DNA of 64,000 bases from Trichoplusia ni (Eukaryota > Arthropoda > Insecta > Lepidoptera > Noctuidae). A model generated the notes under the pieces. The model was not told where the DNA came from and did no database searches. It was given only the letters and a program-made list of their open reading frames with translations. Every line of letters starts with the position of its first letter. Position 1 is the first letter of the stretch. Below are positions 42,901 to 54,900 of the stretch, piece after piece. The position numbers and the translations under genes were made by a program. The DNA lies in contig NC_039500.1 in assembly GCF_003590095.1 (NCBI RefSeq), positions 4,960,001-5,024,000 on the forward strand. Reading direction: 5' to 3'.

Positions 42901-45900
42901 TCAGTTATTACCAAACACGGAAATAATCACGGCATAATTAAAATAGGAACTTCAATACACGTTTGCGACCAACACAAAATGGTCCCTCGTAATACAATTT
43001 AGGGGCTCGATTGATGCTAAATTCGTTTGCAGGTGTTGACAGCGGGGGTTCAACATAAAACAGGCATTGCCGGTATGCGTCGGTCGGTTTATTAAAAGCA
43101 CTCACTGTGATCGGGTCCTGATTTCACGTCACTTGCAGGAAGCAATAAAGCCGGTTACACACGAGTACATAATTACGGACGGTCCACTGTACAGTGTACT
43201 CCGTGGTTTATAATTTCCTCAAAACGTTGACAATGCCTTTGACTGCGTATCTGCTGCTTCGATAGGTTTGTGATATACTCTACAATATGATTTAAATTTC
43301 GAATGTTATTCTGTTTAGTTGAGCGACTTGATTCGTGTGAAATGTTTGAGTAAGTATACGTGATGTTTTGTGTTAGTTAATTGGAATGAGCACTCAGTTT
43401 GTCAGCTTTTCGTTTTATAGACAGAACCCTAAAACATATATGTCAAGACTTTTAAAAGTATATATTAAGATCAGGCAATGAGAGTACTGGAATGACAAAT
43501 TGTAAAATTTAAATATGAACAATCACAACGCTTTAATATTTCTGACAGTTGGACATTCCTATCAACTTTAATGAAAAATATCTGTAATATATTATAACAA
43601 GATTTTTAACATGAAACCGAAAAAATATTTGTATAGCAAAAAGTCCATTCACTGGTTTGGTTTCATTTAATTTTATACCTAGCTTTTTTTAATTTACAAC
43701 AATGTTTAAATTTTATGCTTCCTCAATTTACTGTACAGATAATTTCACTCATACTTACGTACTTTAGAAAAAAGCGAAACTTCGCAAATTATCGCAAAAA
43801 TTCCACTCTGTAATGTTTTAAATGTGAACGCTACAGCTCATCACAGCCTCGGTCCACAACTATTCGAATTCATTCCTCTAACATCTATTCAAAACAAAAA
43901 CTTAAGTCTTTGAAATAAAGTCTTAAGTTCATTGTTTTGTTGAATAAGCGCGATATGAGTAATGAATCTCAAGTATCTCTTAATCTGTTATTAAATCGAT
44001 TTAGTTACTTATGACCTACTGCACGGCTTCCGACTAAGCTAATATTTTGCATCATAATATTGCATTGTGACACACTTGATGTGCATTGTATTACAATACA
44101 ATAATATTATGATGACACGGAGCTAATCTGATACGCAAGCTAGAATATAGGGCCATAGGAGCTAAGCTACAAACTGACACCTTCTAACAAGCCCTTGAAT
44201 TTTGTATCGTTAATTCTTATTGATGAACACAATAATCAAAAAGAAGAGAGCCAAGTTGAAAGATTGTTTAACAAAAAAAATCTGTAAACACAACGCTGTT
44301 TTATTAATGACAAAATAAACCTCTTTTCCTTTTTTACTTGCATTACTGAGATCTCTAATTTCATATCCGCAATCGATTTATTATATTAACAACGGATTGT
44401 GTGTCGAGAACATTTCGCCGGCGGCCGTTTGGTGTTCGGTAACAGGCGATACGTGTGTCAGCAGTAATTATAGGTATTGTAATAGGATGGGCTTGGATCT
44501 GACGTGAAACGTCACTCCGCCCATTGTCTGCTATGTAGCCTATAATTGTTTTGCTTTTGATTGTACGGTACGTATGGAGTTCTATTTTGTATGGTGGTAT
44601 GGTGATTTTACATTAAGTTCACATTTTTTACGTGTTTCTTTGCGAATTATGATTTTGACGATTGCGAAGTTTTCATAGCAAAAAAATAATAAGTTTTTAA
44701 TAATCGTAGATTTCTGTCATAAAACAAAGAAAATAAAAATTATGGAACATTCTATCAAGAAGCATTTGAAGCGCTTCATAAAGCTCTTTAACAAACACGG
44801 TCTTTTCTTGTTTCTTTATATTGTGACGCTAAAATTGCATAAACGTCAAGTACTAGACATCAGAACTAGCCGTATTCATTTTAAAGACAAAAGCTTGAAA
44901 ACTCTATTTCTTAGAAGTGCGCTATTATATGAAATTGCATTGCAGTGTGAGGAGAAACACAAAGAGCTGTTTGTTGCGTAAACTCGATTAATATAGAGAG
45001 TCCATTTGGCCGTAAACAGCCAATCTAAAATTAAAACCATTTGCGCTTAATTTCGCTGCAATCAGGGTTGCTAAAGTTGAGAATGGCGTTTTTATTTTAT
45101 TTTCTAGATATGTTTGTAGTTTTCTAGTTATTTGTGGTAAAAAAAAACAAATTTCTTTATAATATATCCAATGTATCAATCCAATGTACGTATGGATTCG
45201 TTATATTTCGCTGTTCGACTATTTTTGTATAGAATTACGAGAAAGTAAAATGTTTTTTTTTTTGTACTAAGTTCTTTTACAACAATTTTAAAATCTAATA
45301 CAGGGCTTCACAGCGTTTAGCACACTGCATAACTCCATTACGTATCTTAATTAGTGCCGTAAGTTTGAGTTGTCATGAAGTTGTGATGAAATAAATAGTT
45401 GACCTTTATGAATGCAGCTTTTCTATGAATAAAACGACAAACGAATATTTCTAATTAAACTGCTACGGCTTAAAGTAACAGCGTTGTATTCGTGAAAGTG
45501 GTATAGCTATATATAGCTGCATCTCTCTTCCACGACTTCAATATTTCTTTGAAAGATGGTGACATTCTGAACGTTTAATATTGGAAAAGCGTACTCTGAA
45601 TCACAAAGCATTATTTAAGCTCAGTCATTTTCAGTTTGAATGCGCTTTGTAAAAGTGACAACCCTGACGCCGGGTGCTGTGTTCATTATAGTTTTAGCAA
45701 CTCTATATAATTCTACATTCATTTCTATATTATTGCAGTTTTTGTTTTTATTATAAATAATTTTCGTTGTTTATGTGAATTGGGATGTGGGTCAGGTTTT
45801 TAATTGTTTTTTTTTTTTATATAGTAACGAAATTTGTTTGCAATACATATTCTATGATAATTTACCTTATTTTGTAAAGGTTGAAATGTATTTTTTTGAA

Positions 45901-48900
45901 GAAATTTATTAGTTAAACACGTAACACTTTACCATATAAATTATTTTTACTTCATTCACAAGCAGTATTTCTTCTTTATTGCTCAGTATTTATTCTTACA
46001 TACTTAATTTTAAACGCTCTGTAAATGCTCGCTATAAAATGACGCAGTGACATTTTAACATTATAAAATTCAGTTATTATAAAATACAAAATACACCACA
46101 CAATAGACTGGACACAGCTGAAAATATCCATCGACGTTGCTCACTAAAGATTTCCGCACTTGTGAAACTGTCACCTCACATGAAATAAGAACTCATTTTT
46201 CGTTGAAAATGTTCTGGAATTTTCTATAGAAACCAATTTTCGGCGCGGTCAATACATGTTTAGTCCGGTGAGAGTGCTCAATACGTGGAGATTGGGTCGC
46301 TTGTCGCCGCGACTGCAATTTTTGACGCAGACCGCAAATTGCATTTGCAGGCTCTAAGGACTGCCGCCATTCTTACCTTGCATAAGGCTGTCTTACACTT
46401 GGCGTCCAGTACATTGACGTATTCTTGATCTTCAATTATTTTGGTACATCGATACTGTTACAGAATGTTATATTTTACGAGCTGTGCTTTGTTTATTTGT
46501 TTTGTGCTTTTACGGTTTAAGTACGTTCAAAGACGTTCTTAGATAAATTCGTAAATTCGTTTTTTCTTCTTATGCGTTAACATGACAATTTGAATAAGGG
46601 AAACAAACATTCAATAAAAAAGAGCATATTAGTGTATATATATACAGTTTCAAATTGTTACAAAAAATAGACACCCGATATATCTTTCTCGGCCTCTACA
46701 ATAAAATCCCGCTATTTTACAACACTAGCGTACACTCAATGCCTAAAGTGAACGCAAATAAAATAAACTCGAACAAAATGCTGCAGTTACAGTTTCTGCG
46801 AAGAAATAGAAACTAGTGTGTCTCGAGCGCTGTCCCAGAAGCATTCGTTACTGCACGACCGATGTAACTTGGTGCTTCGGAAAAGAGATCAAAGTTTGCT
46901 AGAGCGAGATCAAAATACACAAGCTAGTCATGTATAACAGAGACAGCGATATTTTCTATCTCTTTGCCGATGTACCAGGTTACACTGGTCGCAATGTACT
47001 GTCTCTTATGAAGTTCTACGTCGTCGTACGCGTCCCAATCGTCCAACACCCCCAAATTCAATTCTATTCCATCTGTCATCTTTCTCGAATATTCCTCAGA
47101 ACTTTTCTTTTTTTTCCCACCCCTCAAATGCAAGGAAATACGTCAAAGTTTCCACTGAGATACAATCGCCGATATTGTAATATAAAAAGTGGGTTTACGT
47201 CCGCCCCTCGAAACTTTTATGTATTAATTTCTGAGACTTTCAATAAGAGTAGGGAAAATCAATGAAATCTAATTTAAATCAGCAGAAACAGATGTTACGC
47301 GGGAAACTTTTGTATAGATGTACTGCAGAATAGTATAATAATGTGTAACGGTTAATACATAAATATTAGGTACTAGCTTTTCGCCCGCGTCTTCTCTTCT
47401 CAACGTCAACGCTTCAAAAGTCCGGGATAAAAACTATCCTAATTTCTCAAGGTCAACTCTATCTCAATTTCATTATAATCGGTTCAGTTGTTTAGACGTG
47501 AAAGCGTAACAGACAGACAGAGTTACTTTCGCATTTATAATATTAAGTAAGGATTGGCTATTGCACATACTACTTACTCGTAGTAAATAAATGAGCAATA
47601 ACTCTATCTATCTTCTATATCTTTGGTAAACGAGTTGTTAGAATGCAAAGAAATGACACTGGCTTCTACATTCCAAAAACAGGAATCCACACAGACGAAG
47701 CCGTCTGCCAAAACTAGTATATTCACCCTTTATCACTTAATATACATAAGTGTAGTGTAACTACACCAGTCATCAACATGACTTCAAACAATAACTCATA
47801 AGTTAGCTACAAGTAGAAAGTGATCGTTTATAAAGACAGTGTCATTGTTTTAGGCTGACGTCGCGATCCCGACTCAGCCCATTAATAATGTAGGGTGACA
47901 ACGACGCAGGTGGGATACCTCGAGCCGATAAACGTCCCGATGCATAATTGAAGACGTGTACCTAACGTAGCACTTACGTACCCCTCTGATGTTGTAGTAT
48001 CGGAGCTCGGGTAATGAATGGATTTCTAATATGGATGAAAAATGTGATGCTTAGCTGCTAACGTTTTTTTTTTTACTGTAGAAAATATGAGGCTTGTTTA
48101 AAGGGGAGAATGTAGAATCTACAAAGGAAATAAATTTAAGAATGGCTTTTTTACGCTACGTATAGATTTTTCAAAATAGAGGATTTTTTTTTCTTAAAAG
48201 CAATTCTTCAAAAAATACCCCGTAGAATGTATATAAAATATTTATATACTAAGGAAATGTAATAAACGTTTCCATTTAACTTCACCGTTAAGGCAATTAG
48301 AAACAGAAAGCGATCGCAAGTTCAAACACAGTATTAATTAGAAAGGCATTTGAAGCGCCACCCTATTTTAAAAGTAAAGACTTTTGACCTTTCCTAACTC
48401 GCAGTGACCTGTGACCTCTGCCACGTGGCCTGTTCACCCCTCTAGTTGAATGTCAGACTTTACCTGACCCTTATTTGTTGCTTCCAAAAATCAGCATTTT
48501 TAATTTTTCACACGGCTTCTTAAATAGATTTAATTATTCTGACACACTCCGCTTCTTTTGTGTCGTCGAAGTTATATTTAATATTCACAATTGTACAGAG
48601 ATTTATTACATTTCAGAAATTCTTGCGTTTAATATATTTTTAATAGTGAAAACATTTTCAAAAGATTTTTGACAGTTAAATAATAACAAGTCATTAGATT
48701 CATTCATCATTATTTGTCTAGTTAGAGACTAATTTATCGGTGCTTTGATAAATACCTTTAAATCATAATCGAGTACCGTAATAAAAACTAGCCGCAAATA
48801 AAAAACCAATTCCATCTGTACAAGACCACTTACTATAAAAATATGACCAACTCATAAAAGAAATAAAACTTTTATTTGAACGTTCCTCTCTTGTTTTAGC

Positions 48901-51900
48901 ATCCTAATCTGCATACAAATAGATATACTAAAACATTTATTTTAAAATAACATTGAACTCGAATGTACAAGTTTTACTCACGATATTGAATAGAATTAAT
49001 ATTCTCACAAGAAAATAATAATGTTTTAGTTGAAATATAGAGATCTATTAAATATATGCAAATCGTTGTTCATACAAACTGCGCATCTTTTGTTCGCTGA
49101 CTGGTCAGCCATCTCGATTCGCGAGGACGAAAATACATCGAGGGGTCATCTCTTCGATATCTCTCCCATTCATTGTAACATCATTTTATGTTCGAATTCC
49201 ATGAGATTAACACCATACCTGGTACAAAAAAAAACATTTAAAGTTTCGCGATTTCGATATATTTTTTAAAATTTAACGCTACGCGGTCTCCAGTGAATCA
49301 CATCAAATTAACGAATGATTTTCTTCAATTTTCGTGTTGTGAAATATGGACAATTGGATAACAGAGCTATTTCAAACGCACACATTTATTAAGCCATTCA
49401 CGAAGCCGTTGAGCAAGGTATGTATTTAGTGTACAATTTCGTGGGTTGTCGTATTTCATATATTATTTGCAGTCTTGTTATTTTCGGAGACTCTTTGATG
49501 TAATTACCGTAATTTTCCGCGCTGTAGTATTATTATAACTCAATATAAACACCGCTTGTGCTTGAAAACCTATCAAAGAAGTTTAAATAAAAAGAAAACG
49601 GAAACCGTTATTTCGCTTTCCATTGAAATCTGCGTAGAATGTAATAAACCGCAACATTGTGTAAGTACTATCGCGGCTGAATCGCCCGCCATTTGCAAAC
49701 TGCACAACATTAACTACAAGAAAACGATCCCGACCAAAAAAGTACAATACTAGAGCCAACTGCACTTCAGATGATGTATAGCAAAAACGGTACAGCTCTA
49801 CAGAACATCTGCTCTCACCTCCACATTAACCTAACGAGCCAGCCCTAATGGCGCGTTAGGGCTGCTCCGCGGAAAAAGCTTCAAATCAAATAAATTACTC
49901 TCCGCGACCCAATTTTAACACGTGTCCTTTGTACCGTTATTAGTCAAGTGACAAAAAACGTTTATCTCTACAAATAAAGATGTAATACATACTGCGCTTT
50001 GTTTTACGTGACAACCTTGACAGCGGTGACGTCATTAGTGCGGCTCCCAATGTGTTTAGTTTAAGTGCCTCAATTTTAGTTTAGAGTTCTCGAGTATTTC
50101 GTATTCGTGGCAATAAAACCAAGTGTTTGTGATGTTAGTTTGAAAAGTTTTACACAATAGCGCGTATTAAGGGGGCTATTTGCTCTGTCTAGTTGTCTGG
50201 ATAAAGGATGTTAGAGCGAATCAATTCTTACTTTATCTGTAATCGTAACATTAAAGAAATAATGAAACAATTTTGTTCCGTTGTTTTGTCACATATTTAA
50301 TTAACTTGCTTTTGTGACAACCCTATAGTATCGTAGTCGTCTGACAGCTTTTATATTTTCGTTCCGTTTATTAACCCGTTAATAAAGAAAATTGTTCTTT
50401 TGAATTTAAAAAGTAGTTTCGTTACGACATAGTCTCAATGAAGTTAATTTTGAGAACAAACTGGTTTTTTGAAACGCGTTGTGTTTAGTATTGCAACAAC
50501 CATTGCTTAACTTCGATTTTCATTTTAAGTATTTGTTTTTATAGTAGCAAAAGAAATACACTTACATTTGTGGAAACTTCACCTAGCTGTCACGGTTCTT
50601 GAAATACACACTAGTGGCAGACGGCATTCAGACAGATAGACAACTGGGCCTCAGAAATAGGGTTCCGTTCTCACCCTTTTGGTACGGAACCTTCCGTGAT
50701 CATTTTTATCAACGAGTGTAACAATTTTGTTTTTATTTTTGCTTTAACTGTTTTCTAATAGAAAGTTCTTTTGTTTTATGCTTACTTCTTAAAAAAAATA
50801 CACCATTTCCATAAATAATAATTACATAATACAGATAATAACGTACTGTAGCCTATTTATTAATTAATAATCCTATTGATACACGTCCGTCTCTACAAAT
50901 AGTTATTATTCGTAGATTTTAATTAGCTTCGTAATTAATAACAGAGTGTATCTAGTTATTGGATACAACCTATTATTCATAATTATTGTTCCTAATTATT
51001 TCCCGCAAGGTTTGTATTAATTAATTAATTATTAAATAAGCTGTGGTCTACAATTACAATATCGGTTGCTAAACTAATGAATAAATATTTATAAAGGTCG
51101 AAGTTGATAGGTACTCTTGATCGTACCTAGAAGCAAATTCCTCTTTTACTTTTCTATATTTTCTTAATATTGGTTTTAGAATAGTCATTTCATACTTCAC
51201 TCGGGCTTGTAAACATAATCGCTTAACTTAAACATTCTCCAAATTCTCAAGTTAATAGCGCCATACAAGTTTATCGTTAGTTGTCGTGTGCAAGTTCATA
51301 CATAAGCCCTGACGACTTTTAAGGGCAAGTCGTTTGGAAGGATCGCGTACACCTGTTCAAACTGCGCCGGGCCCAGCCGCCGCGGGGGACTCCTACAACT
51401 ATTATTGCTTGCAAGACGACAATAGCCCCGCAAAGTTTTGGGTGCCGGCCCTAACCCAAAATGCCATTAAGCTTGTACGCCTTTTGTTTCTCACAAATTG
51501 GGTACTACTTAAATATTTAAGCTATTTTCGAATGGTTATTTAAGGCTTTCACTCTCCGTTTTGTTCGGTAAACAATGCTCAAATTATTGAACGGTCGCTT
51601 TATTTTGCTCTCGCAAAAATATCGCCGTTATCACGGTTCTCTCCTAACTGCGCGCTGAACAAACACGAATACTAATGCATGCAAATAGAATAATTGCGGC
51701 ATTACAACATTTTATCTGATATAATTTACGAGTTGCCCCGCGACACGTCCGACGCCCTCGCGGTGCGACGGAAATCCGCAACTAATTAAAATTCTACGTG
51801 AATGAGTAACTGCACTGCGCTCCCGTTGCGCTTTGTTGTAAAAAGTTGCAAATACATATTACCTAACCGACCATTTTTCACAGTTACTGTTCTACTGAAG

Positions 51901-54900
51901 TCCGGCTTATTTATGGCTTCGTATTGACTCATAATTATTAATTTCTTTTAACGATCAAGGATTACAGAGTCCATCAAAATCCATTAATTAACTCAGAATA
52001 TTAACGAGCCACTGAAAATCGAAAGTTTTACCTTGAAATTACGAAGTACGTAATAGGTTTGAAAGTCTTTTGAACTTTTCAAAAGTCATCGTGAATTTTC
52101 AGACGCAGCAAGCCAGTCAGAAAAGCGGAAACGGTGCCAATGGAAGCGGAGCGACGAGCGGAGCGGGCAGCGGGGCCGCTTCGAGCGCCGCGCGTGCCAG
52201 CGACGTCAAGCCGGTTGAGTGCAACCTCTGCCATCGCAAGTTCAAAAACATACCAGCGCTGAATGGGCACATGCGATTACATGGAGGATACTTCAAAAAG
52301 GTAACAAATAAAAATGAACGTGCAAATACAGTCTGTCTCATAAAAGTTTTTCGTTACTCGGCAACAATAAAAATAACCTAAATTCGTAACTACGTATATT
52401 TTACAGGATTCAGACAGCAAAAAGCTGGATAAAAAAGAATCAACAGGACCACCTCTACAAACAGCGTCGGTATCCGTACGAGCGCTCATAGAAGAAAAAA
52501 TCATAAGCCGCAGAGGAGCCACAGCTGCCTCCACTCCAGCTACAGGTTTGCAAACACAATTATCTTACAAACATGTAAAAAAACACATTTGATAGTACTA
52601 CATAAGTAAATATCCACCACACATCACGATGGTTTTCAGTAGGGGACCAATAATGATTGAAATCCTCTTTATAGGCACCAGCACTGACACAGTAGTTTCC
52701 CGATCAGGGTTCGTAGCACCGGCCCCGCCACCTCTGTCCACCATACGAACCTCCATAGTGTCACCTGCTTCGCCGGTCGCGACTTCATCACATTTTGTGT
52801 CGCCACGAGCACCGCCCGTTGTGACCGTCGCAACTAATGCTGCAACAAACATCTGTACAGCGCAAAGAGATTCTACTCTCATTGAATTATTAAAGAAAGG
52901 AAACACAAAGGTATGCTTTGCATAACATGTGAATATTTAACACCTATAAGTTATTTTCTTGTTTGAACATTAACAATATTTTGTACACAGGCTGTAAAGC
53001 GATCAGCGTCAGATCCCGGCCAATCGTCACCGCAACAGGATTTCACATTCAGACCAGAACTGTTTGGAGTCTCATTCAATTCTGATGACGGTTACTTTTC
53101 ACCAGCGCTAAATGAAGACACGTTTCAATTCACTACAACACCCGAACAATTGGAGGAGCTAGCTTCTTTAGAAGACTATGCGACGGTGGCAGCATCTATT
53201 AGGGAACGGTCGCCTGTAACCTTCCCTTCAAATAGACGACTCGCAGCGGTGTTAAATTCACCACTACCAGAATCTTTAGCAGATTTTGGTGCCTGTCATG
53301 GTGGTTCGCCGGTTCCTTCACCGGGAATTGGATACACAGCGAATTCACCCGGATTGTCGTACTCCACGGGTGACTCACCCGGGTTGGGTTTCACCGCCAC
53401 TTCACCTAGCAGCTACTCAAACCAAGCGCAGCCGTCACCAGGGATCGCTTACCCAACACCTCCTGCTTCCCACGACGCTCATTCGCCTGCCCACACAGTA
53501 CCGCGTGCGTCTTCACCGCTATCCGCAGCCTTCTTCACGGCTACGATGTCTAGTCAGGAAGAGGTAATTTCGATTCAGTCATGTATTAATTAATGTAACA
53601 AAAGTTAAATCGCCTTAATATTTATTTTTGCTTCTAGGTGGAAGAAGCTTTGGAAGAGGTACTGCCGGAAGAGTGCAGATCTTTAGATGCATATTCCCTA
53701 GAACCATTGCCACCACCGCGGCGAATCATGCTAAATTCTGAAGATCCATTGCTTTCGAGCAGTCCTCGCGACTTCTCACATCAACGGCCTTTCCGACGAC
53801 AAAGCCGGATGCCAACCACAAGTGTTTCCCATTTGCAACAATGGCAGCACGAATCACTTCAAGTACGTTTCTCTCAAACTAGTATTTAATATTAGTAAAA
53901 AGGTTGTCCTTTTTAACATCTTCTCATATTTTATCAGGTTTGCGTGGAAGGCCGTGACACAGTACCGGCTGTATTTTTGAGCCCGAGCAGCGTGCCAGCT
54001 TCTCCGCAGAGGCGCAAGCGCCGCGCGTCACCGGCGGGACCATACCACTCGCGCATGCGACGAACTACCACCCATTATACTCCTCGACCAATATTACCTC
54101 CAGATCGCGAAGGATCGGGATTGCTTATAGAACTTACTACAGGTAGAATATATACCAATCTCTTCCTTTATTTTGCATACTCACTAATTCTGTAACAATA
54201 AAATAGCCCTCTTCATTTTTTCCCCTTTGATGACTTACATTTTAACATAAATGATTCTTTTTTTCTAAGGAATGACAGCTACAGAAACGGATGTGCTGGC
54301 ACAGCTGGATGAACCCCGTCACGCACAGATCAACATCGGACGCGACTTCCAAGCGGACTTGCCGGAGCTTTGCAATGATCGTATAGATCTACATCGCGTA
54401 TCGGAACAGCTTCTATGGGACCCCGGCATCAATGATGCTCTAGATGACAATGAAGGTATGTACTTGTTCAACCCAGTGAAAACACCAACGTTCAATTTTC
54501 GAATGTTTTAGCTTAAAAATTGTAGGGCCAGAAATAACGTACTAAGGAACTTGGACTGTTACTTCAAAATAGTTTTAATATACACTACATTTACTTTATT
54601 AAATTTAAATTTAATAAAATAAAATTTAAATTTAATAAAGTAACATTTTCATGTCTAATTTCTGGGCACGATATGAATATTTTCTTTTCTCTTTACCTCG
54701 ATTGGAAATTAAGACGTATTTCCAACGGTTCTTTTCCGTAATGTCTACAGTGCGAATGTTCATGGAGCTAGCCATGTGCGCGGCGATGCCAGTGGGCGGG
54801 CACACGCGGGAGTTCGCCCTGCAGACGCTGGGCGAGTGTGGCGGGGACATCCGCGCGGCCACGCTGCGTCTCATGTCGCGCCCCGCGGCGCCCGCGCAGC

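Larger units (their letters stand above)
39038..52102. other. 13.1 kb intron
   Basis: Intron between exons 5 and 6, bounded by GTAAGA and TTTCAG and phase 0 on both sides. It holds a CGTAGC-rich repeat (39588-39735), a GT microsatellite (39761-39775), a tRNA-like fragment (40060-40125), a Helitron-like copy on the - strand (47373-47553) and a degraded repeat (50583-50694). Mixed-composition blocks lie near 41319-41480, 43010-43210, 46240-46410, 47850-48010 and 51330-51850; the last, just upstream of exon 6, could contain an internal promoter or enhancer. No coding exon is recognised. Confidence 0.75.

Noticed and set aside
44050..44112. Imperfect inverted repeat CATCATAATATTGCATTGT ... ATAATATTATGATG
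   Set aside because: AT-rich and imperfect, of the kind expected by chance in this composition, with no related copy seen.
46930..47265. 111-codon + strand frame
   Set aside because: No recognisable domain, no matching splice sites and no match in phase to neighbouring exons.
54651..54750. Upstream extension of the exon 13 frame from an ATG at 54651
   Set aside because: The acceptor at 54750 and the split-codon match with exon 12 show that this part is intron; its translation does not fit ELM2.
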